From CAWKDG01 sp963848355 (lineage in GTDB: Bacteria; Actinomycetota; Acidimicrobiia; Acidimicrobiales; UBA8190): 64,000 nt of DNA. The position numbers and the translations under genes were made by a program. Shown piece after piece: positions 17,047 through 25,313 of this stretch (positions are counted from its first letter, which is position 1; each line of letters opens with the position of its first letter). A model generated the notes under the pieces. It did no database searches, had not been told where the DNA came from, and was given only the letters and a program-made list of their open reading frames with translations. The stretch covers positions 2,186,779 to 2,250,778 of the forward strand of contig CAWKDG010000012.1 in the NCBI GenBank assembly GCA_963848355.1. The letters run 5' to 3'.

Positions 17047-17139
17047 CTCGACGGAGAGCCGCCGTTGGTGGTGGACACGCACGCTGTCTTGAGGTCGAGG
17101 AGACCAACGGATCCATCACGGGGTCACGGGGGGACAGCA

Positions 17140-17340
17140 ATGAGACGATTTGTGCCGGGGGTCGATTCCTACCTGGGAGCGGGAGCCCCCTCGTCGCTCA
17201 TGCGCTTCTCCGACCCCGAATCGAACGAGCCCTCCGGTGTCGGCGATGTCGAACTGACCACCGAGAAGACAACGACTCTGAGCGAGAAGTACCGGCAACT
17301 TTGCTACTGGCGGCAGATCGTGAACGCTGAGCACAACTGA
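17140..17340 (+). CDS. small hypothetical protein (66 aa)
   Basis: ATG 17140 is preceded by a GGGGGGA ribosome-like site. The product is a 66-residue hydrophilic protein with no signal or membrane helix: an N-terminal MRRFVPGVDSYLGAG, an acidic/Thr-rich middle, and an end rich in aromatic and charged residues (YRQLCYWRQIVNAEHN) with a single Cys. I do not recognise the family. A 6-bp hairpin (CTGAGG/CCTCAG, 17337-17359) overlaps the stop codon. Upstream palindromes suggest regulated expression. Size and tail would suit a signalling or modified peptide, but nothing nearby encodes a maturase, so no function is assigned. Confidence 0.45.
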   Translation: MRRFVPGVDSYLGAGAPSSLMRFSDPESNEPSGVGDVELTTEKTTTLSEKYRQLCYWRQIVNAEHN

Positions 17341-17383
17341 GGCTCGAAGGCAACCTCAGCGGCGCCTGTGTCGTGAAGGAAGC

Positions 17384-18358
17384 ATGCAGTGGCGCCACAC
17401 GTCCCGTTCTGGTGTGTCGTCCGGTCCTGAGCCCCGACTCCCGCCGCACCTGGTGCCTGTCGCCGGCGCGGTCGTCGTCGCTCTCGCTGTGGCCGTTGTG
17501 GTGTGGGCCCCGGGGGGTCGCCCCCTGTCCGCTGACCTGGGTGCCGCCGCTCGTCGCACTCATGCGTCCGCGTACCACGCCAATGCGACGACAACCGCCG
17601 CTCCCGACCCTGAGGTTCGGCCGCTCCTGCCCACGGTGACGTCGCCGCTGCGGGTCCTCGAGATCGGTGATTCCCTCGGGATCGACCTCGGGGACCAGCT
17701 CCAGTCTCAGCTCGACGCCACGGGACTGGCCCGCACGACGATGGCGTCGATGGGTGACTCGGGTCTGGTGAACGCGACGTTCTACGACTGGCCCGCCGCC
17801 CTCGCCACCCTTCTCGCCACTGAACACCCGCAGGTCGTCGTGGTGTTCATCGGGGCCAATGACGACCAGGGCCTCGACATCGACGGTGCCGTCGCCGTCC
17901 CCGGCACCCCGGCCTGGGACGCCGCCTACGCCCAGCGGGTCGATGCCGTGCTGAGCGAGGCGACGAATGCGGGGGCGCGGGTGGTGTGGGTCGGCATGCC
18001 CCCGATGGCCGATCCCGGACTCAACGCGGCCATGCAGCATGAGGACACGATCTTCCAGCGCCAGACGGAGACGTTCCCCGGGACCCTGTACGTCTCCTCC
18101 ACCTCCGTGCTCGGCAACGTCTCAGGACAGTTCGTGGCGTCCGGAGTCGATGTGTCGGGGCAACCGGTCGCGCTACGGACGCCGGACGGGGTACATCTCA
18201 CCCCGGCAGGGGCCTCCGCGCTCGCCGGCATCGTGATCGACACCCTTGACACGCGGTGGCATCTCCCGTTCCAGACGCCGGCGGTAGCGGGACCCTCCAA
18301 GCCACGGTCGTCTCCCATCATGACCCGGCCGTGGCCCTGGCTTCTGCGGCCTCGATAG
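17384..18358 (+). CDS. secreted or anchored SGNH/GDSL hydrolase
   Basis: 324 residues. A basic N-terminus and hydrophobic segment (VAGAVVVALAVAVVVWA, residues 26-42) give a signal anchor. The SGNH blocks follow: EIGDSLG with Ser97 as nucleophile, IGAND with Asn159, and DGVH with Asp268 and His271 completing the triad. The layout resembles the DUF459-type SGNH hydrolases, which are exported esterases or acyltransferases acting on cell-envelope glycans. A GAAGGAAGC stretch precedes the ATG. The substrate is not predictable. It is followed by a DUF2510 gene on the same strand. Confidence 0.88.
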   Translation: MQWRHTSRSGVSSGPEPRLPPHLVPVAGAVVVALAVAVVVWAPGGRPLSADLGAAARRTHASAYHANATTTAAPDPEVRPLLPTVTSPLRVLEIGDSLGIDLGDQLQSQLDATGLARTTMASMGDSGLVNATFYDWPAALATLLATEHPQVVVVFIGANDDQGLDIDGAVAVPGTPAWDAAYAQRVDAVLSEATNAGARVVWVGMPPMADPGLNAAMQHEDTIFQRQTETFPGTLYVSSTSVLGNVSGQFVASGVDVSGQPVALRTPDGVHLTPAGASALAGIVIDTLDTRWHLPFQTPAVAGPSKPRSSPIMTRPWPWLLRPR

Positions 18359-18376
18359 GCAGAGGCACTGCTGCGC

Positions 18377-18382
18377 TAGCGT
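18377..18382 (+). promoter_or_regulatory. candidate promoter before DUF2510 gene
   Basis: TAGCGT at 18377-18382 would start a transcript near 18389, 26 bases before the TTG at 18415. Confidence 0.3.
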
Positions 18383-18414
18383 TTGGAGGTCACGTCAGTC
18401 GTCAAGGGGTTGCG

Positions 18415-18735
18415 TTGGATCGGCCACGAGGAACATCGTCGACAGCGACGAAAGAGGGCTGGTACATCGATCCCGTGGGTCGGCACGCTGAGCGATGGTT
18501 CTCGGGGGGGACGCCGACGTCGCTCGTCCGAGACGGGACGGTCGAAGGTCACGACGCCCTGGACGCCGCTGATCTCGAGCGAGCGGCGTCGGTCGACGCC
18601 ATACCGGCCCCGACCGGGGACGTCCGGGCAAGGGCGGTGGACGCCGACAAGTCCGACTGGCGACCACGGTCGAGGAGCGGATCGACAGCGGGCAGTGCGC
18701 ATACCCCGGAGAAGACGACTGGCGCCATCCCCTGA
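18415..18735 (+). CDS. DUF2510 domain protein (about 106 aa)
   Basis: The N-terminal part carries the DUF2510 signature KEGWYIDPVGRHAERWFSGG with the following W/T-rich strand (TPTSLVRDG). This short beta motif is found at the ends of many actinobacterial membrane and secreted proteins. The remaining residues are acidic then Ser/Thr-rich with no membrane helix. I start at TTG 18415, after an AAGGGG stretch; the start is uncertain. The gene converges on the esterase at 18761. The run of six G near 18510 leaves room for a frame error. Confidence 0.5.
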   Translation: MDRPRGTSSTATKEGWYIDPVGRHAERWFSGGTPTSLVRDGTVEGHDALDAADLERAASVDAIPAPTGDVRARAVDADKSDWRPRSRSGSTAGSAHTPEKTTGAIP

Positions 18736-18760
18736 GCGTTTTGCAGGAGCTGGTGCGTCA

Positions 18761-19843
18761 TCAGTCCGACGAATTGAGCGGATGGCCACGAAAGAACCTC
18801 CACATCTCGGCGTCGGCCGATATCTCGAAGGTGGTGGGGCCGACGACGGAGGCGATGTCCGCCGACTCCTGGCTGCCCGGCCACGTGTGTCCGCCCCCCG
18901 TTATCCGGAACAGCTCCACATCGGCGTGGTGGGGGCACGACCAGGAAAGCAGAGCGACGTGGCTGGCGATCGGCGTGGTCCTCATCCTGGTCGAGCAGCC
19001 GTTGCGTCGCGCCCATGCTGCCGCCTGCTCGGGAATGGAACGTCCCTTCTGGAAGACGCCCTTGACCCCGAATTGTTTGGCCTCCTGGGCCTCGGTCTCG
19101 CCCGAGCCGTTGGGGGCGGGCAGATCCTCGGCCTGCTTCGACGGCGTCCCGTTGTAGTGGACGAGGGGGTCGGCCGTGCCATGGAAGGCGACGACGGGGA
19201 CGGGCCGGGTCGTCTTGCAGGGTGAATCGGCCTGGATACCCGCCACCGGGGCCACGGCGGCGACACGTGAGGAGTACTGACAGGCAACGGCCGAGGACAT
19301 GAAGGCGCCGTTGGAGTAGCCCGTCACGAAGACCCGGTTCTCGTCGACGCACGCCGTCGCTTCGACGTGGGTGAGCAGGCGGCCGAACCAGGCCAAGTCC
19401 CTGCTTCCGACGCTCGAGAGCCACTGGGGAATGTGCTGGCCGTCGATCCAGGGCGTGATCGTCACGAAACCGTGCGTCTGCCCATAGGTACCGAGGCCCG
19501 AGAGCGTCACCTGGAATTGGCCTGGCTCCTCGTAGGCGTGGAGGTCGAAGATGACGGGGAGAGCCTTGCCCGACACCGCCGTGGTCGGGACCTGCTCGGC
19601 ATAGGAGCCGTTGTCGTTGTCGGCGTCGAATGTGAGTGTCTGCCTGCCGGTGACGGGCGCCGTGCCGGTACAACCGGGGGAGGGCCGGATCGCCACGCGA
19701 GGCGTGGCCGAGGCGTCGGCCGACGCCGTGGCGACGAGGGCGGATACGACCGAGCCGAGGGCAAGGCCGACGGCGAGTGCCACCGGCCGCTTGCGGGCGC
19801 TCGACCAGCCCGAGCGGTGCCCGTGGCCACTGCGCCTGCCCAT
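18761..19843 (-). CDS. secreted PHB-depolymerase/feruloyl-esterase family hydrolase
   Basis: 360 residues. A signal peptide (about 1-45; VALAVGLALGSVVSALVATA) precedes an alpha/beta hydrolase of the PHB depolymerase (LpqC/esterase family 1) type. It has VIFDLHAY near residue 98, nucleophile elbow GYSNG with Ser177, HGTADPLV with Asp225, and GGGHTWPGS with His319 as triad members. Such enzymes cleave polyester or feruloyl ester bonds outside the cell. ATG 19843 lies 6 bases after a TACCGT box. It converges on the DUF2510 gene. Confidence 0.9.
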   Translation of the reverse strand: MGRRSGHGHRSGWSSARKRPVALAVGLALGSVVSALVATASADASATPRVAIRPSPGCTGTAPVTGRQTLTFDADNDNGSYAEQVPTTAVSGKALPVIFDLHAYEEPGQFQVTLSGLGTYGQTHGFVTITPWIDGQHIPQWLSSVGSRDLAWFGRLLTHVEATACVDENRVFVTGYSNGAFMSSAVACQYSSRVAAVAPVAGIQADSPCKTTRPVPVVAFHGTADPLVHYNGTPSKQAEDLPAPNGSGETEAQEAKQFGVKGVFQKGRSIPEQAAAWARRNGCSTRMRTTPIASHVALLSWSCPHHADVELFRITGGGHTWPGSQESADIASVVGPTTFEISADAEMWRFFRGHPLNSSD

Positions 19844-19849
19844 CGACTC

Positions 19850-19855
19850 ACGGTA
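19850..19855 (-). promoter_or_regulatory. leaderless-type promoter of esterase gene
   Basis: TACCGT on the minus strand, then GAGTCG and ATG 19843. It overlaps TACTCT on the plus strand (19854-19859), so two opposed -10 boxes share two bases. Confidence 0.5.
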
Positions 19856-19865
19856 CTCTCCCGCC

Positions 19866-20247
19866 GTGACCGGAGTTCCGTGCCGTTCCGGGGTGCTCGA
19901 CGGTATGGTCGGCCCAGCCGTCCAGGTCGATCCAGAGGTAGGAGAAGGTATCGAGTGTGGCGCAGCACACCACCATCGAACCGATGACCACGATCTTCTT
20001 GCAGATCTCTGTTCTGAGCCCCTGCCGCGTGGCCGGTTCGCGCCCGGTGGACCGGTGCCGGCGCGTTAGCAGCGGTGCCCGGTGGAAGCGCCGGTGCCGG
20101 TAAGCGGGCGCCAAGGCTGTCGAGACCGATCGAAGACCGCACGACAGCAACGGAGACCCTTTGAATTCTTGACAATCGTCTAAGGACTCCGGCCTTCTTG
20201 CGACTCAAATGGGTGTTACATCGTTGCATCCATTGGAGAGGAGTGCA
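19866..20247. other. intergenic region without a convincing gene
   Basis: About 380 bases between the esterase and sigma factor genes. A plus-strand frame of 67 codons from GTG 19866 follows a TACTCT box at 6 bases, but the peptide has no recognisable feature. The distal 80 bases are less GC-rich. They contain a TTGACA (20169) without a matching -10, and the likely sigma-gene leader with TTACAT near 20215. Confidence 0.4.
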
Positions 20248-20790
20248 GTGGGCTTGCCAGGGCGTCCCGTCTCGGGGGTACCGGACTTCGAGTCGTGGTA
20301 CCGCGAAGAAGGTACCCGGCTAGTCAACGTCCTCACGCTGGCACTGGTAGAGCCAGACCTGGCCAAGGACGCAGCTGACGAGGCATTCGCTCGTGCGTAC
20401 GAGCGGTGGCCCCGTGTGAGCGCCATGGAGTCACCGACGGGTTGGACCTACAAAGTTGCCCTCAACTATGGGCGGCGCCGCCTTCTGAGGCGTCGGATTG
20501 AGCAAGGACTTCTCTTACGGCAAGTGCGAGACAGATCCGCTACCGAGAAATCAGGCGGAGGTCGCGACGAAGATCTCTGGTCGATCGTCTCCAGTCTTCC
20601 CCTCCGTCAGAGAACGGCGATCGTCCTTCGCTACCTCGGTGACTTCTCCGAACGGGAGGTAGCACAACTCATGGGCGTTTCCGCCGGCGCCGCATCATCG
20701 AGTCTCTCGGCGGCGAGACGTCGCCTAGCCCAGCTGTTGAATCAAGAAGTTGAGGATCTCGGACTGATCCGGAGGACGATCCATGGATAA
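20248..20790 (+). CDS. ECF-type RNA polymerase sigma factor
   Basis: 180 residues from GTG 20248, preceded by GGAGAGGAG (20235-20243). An ATG at 20209 is in frame but lacks a ribosome site. Region 2 is seen as FESWYREEGTRLVNVLTLAL through ADEAFARAYERWPRV, and region 4 as LPLRQRTAIVLRYLGDFSER with EVAQLMGVSAGAASSSLSAA. The form is close to SigE-family actinobacterial ECF factors. The gene overlaps the following membrane protein gene by 8 bases, the usual arrangement for a sigma/anti-sigma pair. Codon use is visibly less GC-biased than in flanking genes, suggesting later acquisition. Confidence 0.9.
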   Translation: MGLPGRPVSGVPDFESWYREEGTRLVNVLTLALVEPDLAKDAADEAFARAYERWPRVSAMESPTGWTYKVALNYGRRRLLRRRIEQGLLLRQVRDRSATEKSGGGRDEDLWSIVSSLPLRQRTAIVLRYLGDFSEREVAQLMGVSAGAASSSLSAARRRLAQLLNQEVEDLGLIRRTIHG

Positions 20791-22306
20791 GCAGGCAGGA
20801 GACGGGATGGACATCAAAGCTGTTTTGTCGGCAGCGTTGCTCCAGCGAACGGTCACGAGCTTGTCCACGGTTGAAGAACTGAAAGAGCGGATCGCCCGGA
20901 AGCGTCGCCACCGGCACTCGACTATCGGGATGCTCGGCGTCGTCGTGCTGGCGCTTCTGCTGGTACTGGTCCTCGTCCCGTTCAGCTTGTCGCATCGTCC
21001 GCCCGTTCGAGTAGGAGAAGGGAGAGCTCATGCGGTCACACCGACCTCCTCCACGGCAAGTCTCATACCGGTCGCGCTGCCCGGTCCCTTTACCGGCTAT
21101 CTGGCTTCATCCGGCCCCTTGGCGATCGACCCCAACGGCAGAGTCGCCTACGTCGGGGATCCGTATACGGGACTGGTCACTCCTATTGATCTGCCTAGCG
21201 GTCGAGCGCACCAGCCCATCGAGTTGGGCCGGTGGGGGATCAATGCCATCGCCATCTCTCCTGATGGGCGAACGGCGTATGCGGTGGAGGGAGGCATTGC
21301 CGACGCCATCATTCCCATCGACCTCGCCACCAGGACAGCCGGTCCAGCCATTCGCGTTGCGGGGCCGAGAGCGTTGGGGTCATCTATCGCGATCACCCCA
21401 GATGGATCAATGGCCTACGTCGATACCCTGAGCGAGGATCAGGAGCGACCAGGGACGGTGACCATCACCAACTCGACTCCCAGCTACGTCGTACCTGTTG
21501 ACCTCACGACCAAGAGGGCGCTGCGTCCCATATCTCTCGAACCCTTGAGCACGGGTGGCCACATCGTTCGGTCAGAAGAACCCCAGTGCCTCACGAACTG
21601 TGCCTTCGACGAGACCATCGGGGGTATCGCCATCACCGCCAACGGTCGCACGGCCTATGTATCAGAATCGGAACCCCAATCGAGTGGGATCTTTTCCATC
21701 GATCTGAAGACGGATCGAGTCGGCTCACACGTTGATACCGGTGGAGCCGCGGGTCCCATCGCCATTGCTCCGGGCGCGCAGACGGCCTATGTCGCCGGTA
21801 ATGAATCGGTTACATCGGTGGACCTTTCCTCCAACTCGGTACGGCGAACCTTTCAGGTCGTCTCGGTTGGGGAGTTATTCAGTTCAATGGCCATCACACC
21901 CGATGGCCGCACCCTGGTCGTCGCTGGATACCCCGAGATCGGTGTGATCGACTTGGAGAACGGAGCAGTCGAATCCCCTATCCACAATCCAGCCGGGGGA
22001 GCCGATATCGCAATAGCACCGCCTTCGAAGCCGGCGGCGGTCACAACGATCCCCCGAACGACGACGTCGACACCACATACCGGCACCATCGTCGTTCCCA
22101 ACGTGATGGGCGTGTCCCTTCTCGACGCCGTTGGCGAACTTCAGGCTGTTGGCCTGACCAACTCGATCGACGACCTGAACTGCCACGGTTCATTGGGACC
22201 GGCCCACGTCATAGGGCAGTCCCCGAAGGCGGGATTTCGCGCCGCCGCCGACAGTCGGATCAACCTTCGGGTCTCGTGCGGCAACACCTCAAGTACGACC
22301 CCGTAA
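20783..22306 (+). CDS. membrane-anchored beta-propeller protein with C-terminal PASTA-like domain
   Basis: 507 residues. A short cytoplasmic segment of about 48 residues with a basic helix (LKERIARKRRHRH) is followed by one membrane helix (about 48-67). Outside are YVTN/WD-like blades with repeats such as AIAISPDGRTAYAV, AITPDGSMAYVD, AITANGRTAYVSE and AITPDGRTLVVAG. A Thr/Pro linker and one PASTA-like domain follow (VPNVMGVSLLDAVGELQAVG, ending near 503). The cytoplasmic segment is where an anti-sigma function would sit, but no ZAS/HxxxCxxC motif is present. The gene overlaps the sigma gene by 8 bases. I infer a membrane sensor controlling the sigma factor, with wall-ligand sensing by PASTA; the mechanism is unproven. 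Confidence 0.75.
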   Translation: MDKQAGDGMDIKAVLSAALLQRTVTSLSTVEELKERIARKRRHRHSTIGMLGVVVLALLLVLVLVPFSLSHRPPVRVGEGRAHAVTPTSSTASLIPVALPGPFTGYLASSGPLAIDPNGRVAYVGDPYTGLVTPIDLPSGRAHQPIELGRWGINAIAISPDGRTAYAVEGGIADAIIPIDLATRTAGPAIRVAGPRALGSSIAITPDGSMAYVDTLSEDQERPGTVTITNSTPSYVVPVDLTTKRALRPISLEPLSTGGHIVRSEEPQCLTNCAFDETIGGIAITANGRTAYVSESEPQSSGIFSIDLKTDRVGSHVDTGGAAGPIAIAPGAQTAYVAGNESVTSVDLSSNSVRRTFQVVSVGELFSSMAITPDGRTLVVAGYPEIGVIDLENGAVESPIHNPAGGADIAIAPPSKPAAVTTIPRTTTSTPHTGTIVVPNVMGVSLLDAVGELQAVGLTNSIDDLNCHGSLGPAHVIGQSPKAGFRAAADSRINLRVSCGNTSSTTP

Positions 22307-22426
22307 CCGCCCTCGAGGTGCAGGACGACCCCTCGACCGATGGGGCTTCACCGGCGGACCCGCGGTTGTCGCCTGTGACACACTCGACCACGGCGACAAA
22401 ATAGGCCGTTAACCTGCGGTTTCCGG

Positions 22427-22500
22427 TGGAGGCGATGGGACTCGAACCCACGAACCTCTTGACTGCCAGTCAAGCGCTCTACCAGCTGAGCTACGCCCCC
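22427..22500 (-). tRNA. tRNA-Ala (anticodon GGC)
   Basis: The minus strand folds into a full cloverleaf: acceptor GGGGGCG/CGCCTCC with the G3:U70 pair that is the alanine identity element, D-arm GCTC/GAGC, anticodon arm CTTGA-CTGGCAG-TCAAG (anticodon GGC), and T-arm GTGGG-TTCGAGT-CCCAT. The variable region reads as 6 bases instead of 5. CCA is not encoded in full. Confidence 0.93.
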
Positions 22501-22512
22501 GGGCAAGCTGGA

Positions 22513-22518
22513 ACGATA
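22513..22518 (-). promoter_or_regulatory. promoter of tRNA-Ala
   Basis: TATCGT on the minus strand, 12 bases before the tRNA 5' end. Confidence 0.45.
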
Positions 22519-22763
22519 TCAGTCCCGTCGTGTCCGTCCGAGCGAACACCGTGAGGGGGCTGCCACGATTCACGGTTCTGGTTGCGCTCCATGGCCGGGA
22601 CGATCAACGTCCGGGTACCGCGCGGAACAACGACCTCATATCGGTGAGCCGGTGTTCGGCTCTCGGGCGTCCCAGGCGGGACCAGGCCGTTGTGGCCCGG
22701 TCCCGGCGTGGACCCCGACGGCGTCGGCGACCGAGAGATGCCGGGGAAGTCGCCCAGGCTCCG

Positions 22764-22769
22764 TAGAAT
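22764..22769 (+). promoter_or_regulatory. leaderless-type promoter of leuS
   Basis: TAGAAT, 8 bases before ATG 22778. The 245 bases before it, back to the tRNA promoter, hold no recognisable gene. Confidence 0.55.
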
Positions 22770-22777
22770 CACAATCC

Positions 22778-25263
22778 ATGGCCCGGGCCTTTGACGTTCA
22801 GCGAGATCGAGAAGAAATGGCAGCGGCGCTGGGCCGAAGAGGGCTCCTACCAGATCGACGCCGACGACCCGCGTCCGCCCCAGTACGTCCTCTGCATGTA
22901 CCCGTACCCGAGCGGGCCGGCCCATCAGGGCCACATTCGGAACTACACCTTCGGCGATCTGCTGGTCCGGCACCGGACGATGCAGGGGTTCGGCGTCCTC
23001 TCGCCCTTCGGCTTCGACTCGTTCGGCCTCCCGGCCGAGAACGCGGCGATCCGGACGGGGACCCACCCGCGCGTCTTCACCGAGGAGCGCATCGCCGAGC
23101 TGAAGGCCAGCGTCGTCTCCCTGGGAGCGGTCTACGACTGGCGCCGTGAGATCCGCAGTCACGACCCGTCGTACATGAGGTGGAACCAGGTCATCTTCCT
23201 GCGGTTGCTCGAGGCGGGCCTGGCCTACCGGGCCCTGGCCCCCGTGAACTGGTGCCCGGGATGCCAGACGGTCCTCGCCAACGAGCAGGTTCTCGCCGAC
23301 GGTACCTGCGAGCGGTCCGGCGACGTCGTGATCCAGCGCGACCTCGAGCAGTGGTTCTTCCGGATCACCTCCTACGCCGACGAGCTCCTGGCCGCCCTCG
23401 ACACCCTCGACTGGCCCGAGCGGGTGAAGACGATGCAACGCAACTGGGTGGGGCGATCCGAAGGTGTGGAGTTCGAACTGCCGGTGGTCGGACAGGAATC
23501 GGACGGCGGCACATTGAGGGTGTTCACCACCAGACCCGACACCAGCTTCGGCATGACGTACGCCGTGGTGGCACCCGAGCACCCCCTGGTGGACGTGATC
23601 ACCACCGACGCCCAACGTGGCGCCGTCGAAGAGGTGCGCGCCGCCGCCGCCCACGTCACCGAATTCGAGCGTACGTCGTTCGAGGGCGAAGGGCGGGCCC
23701 TGGCCAAGCGTGGGGCCTTCACCGGAGGGTACGTCGTCAACCCGTTCACCCGCGAAGAGATACCCGTCTATGTCGCCGACTACGTCCTCATGCGCTACGG
23801 CACCGGTGCCATCATGGCCGTCCCGGCCGAGGACGAGCGCGACTGGGACTTCGCCCACGCCCACGGCCTTCCCGTGGTGCGGACCACACGGCCACCCGAC
23901 GGATTCGACGGCGGGGCGTGGACAGGGGACGGGATCAAGGAGAACTCAGGCTTCCTCGACGGCCTCGACGTCGCCCCGGCCAAGGAGCGCGCCATCGAGT
24001 GGCTCGAGACGGAAGGGATCGGGCGACGGACAGTCAACTACCGCCTCCGTGACTGGCTGGTCTCCCGCCAGCGCTTCTGGGGATGCCCCATCCCCATCGT
24101 CTACTGCCCCGAGCACGGAGCCGTCGGTGTCCCGGAGGACGAACTGCCGGTCCTGGCACCGGACGATGTCGAGTTCCTCCCCACGGGGGAGTCGCCGCTC
24201 ACCCGGCACCCGACGTTCCGTTTCACGACGTGCCCGATCTGTGGTGGACCGGCCGAACGCGAGACGGACACGATGGACACCTTCGTCGACTCGTCGTGGT
24301 ACTTCCTGCGGTTCTGTGACCCTTGGTCGGAGGACCGACCCTTCGACCCTGCGATCGCCGCCCACTTCATGCCCGTCGACCAGTACATCGGCGGCATCGA
24401 GCACGCCATCCTCCACCTTCTCTACGCCCGCTTCTACACGCGGGCCCTGATCGACGTGGGCCTGGCCCCGGGCATTCCCCGGGAGCCGTTCCGCAGGCTG
24501 TTCACCCAGGGGATGATCCGACTGGACCACAAGAAGATGTCCAAGTCCAAGGGAAATCTCATCGCTCCGACCAAGTACTTCGACACTGTCGGCGCCGACG
24601 CTCTGCGCCTGTTCCATCTCTTCGCCGGCCCCCCGGGCGACGACATGGACTGGAGCGGGCAGACGGACGAGATCATCGACGGCTGCGCCCGGTTCCTCGA
24701 TCGCGTGTGGCGGCTGACGGTGGAGGCGGCCGACGACCCGTCGTGGCGTCAAGGTGCACCGACAGCCAGCCGACACGGCGGTGACCCGGTCCGTCCACCG
24801 ATTGATCGCCAAGGTCAGTGACGACATGGAGCGATGGTCGTTCAACACCTCGGTCGCCGCCTGCATGGAGTTCACGAACGAACTGCAGCGCTACCGGCGT
24901 GAGGAGTCCGGCTGCCACCGCCCCACCTACGACGCCGCCGCCGATGCCCTGCTCCTGATGTTGGCACCGATGACCCCACACGTGACGGCCGAGGCGTGGG
25001 AGCGACGCCACGGCCCCGACGCCCGCCTGCACGCCCAGCCGTGGCCCTCGTACGACCCTGATCTGGCCCGGGCCGAGCAGGTGACCATGGTGGTCCAGGT
25101 CAACGGCAAGCTGCGGGACCGTATCGACGTGACGCCCGACATCTCGGAGACCGATGCCGTCGCCCTGGCGCTGGCATCGCTCAAGGTGATCGAGGAACTC
25201 GACAGCAAGGAACCGTCGAGGATCATCGCCCGTCCTCCCCGCCTGGTCAACGTCGTCACCTAA
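22778..25263 (+). CDS. leuS: leucine--tRNA ligase, two frame breaks
   Basis: Charges tRNA-Leu. The class I ATP motif appears as PYPSGPAHQGHIRNYT (HQGH in place of HIGH), the KMSKS loop as HKKMSKSKGN, and an inserted editing domain lies between them, including the Thr-rich TTRPDTSFGMTYAVVAPEHP block. Zinc-type Cys pairs occur in WCPGCQ and TCPICGG. ATG 22778 follows a TAGAAT box by 8 bases, giving MARAFD, but an extra G at about 22796 is needed to enter the frame F-SEIEKKWQRRW. A TTG at 22791 is the alternative start. A second one-base insertion near 24750 links the catalytic core to the anticodon-binding domain (VHRLIAKVSDD, ending at 25263). Corrected length is about 827 residues, normal for LeuRS. 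Confidence 0.93.
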
Positions 25264-25313
25264 GACTGTTCCGACACCCGACCGACCACGGATCGGTCGA
25301 CCGGGCGCGGCTC

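Noticed and set aside
19866..20069. A 67-codon plus-strand frame after a TACTCT box at 6-base spacing
   Set aside because: The peptide has no recognisable motif or coding-like composition, and the box overlaps the well-supported opposite promoter. Kept only as a note.
20169..20174. TTGACA as a -35 element for the sigma gene
   Set aside because: No acceptable -10 lies 16-18 bases downstream, and the window's other promoters show no -35.
22791..22793. TTG as the leuS start without any frame error
   Set aside because: ATG 22778 has a promoter box at the right spacing and encodes a good LeuRS N-terminus if one G is removed. TTG remains an alternative but is less consistent.
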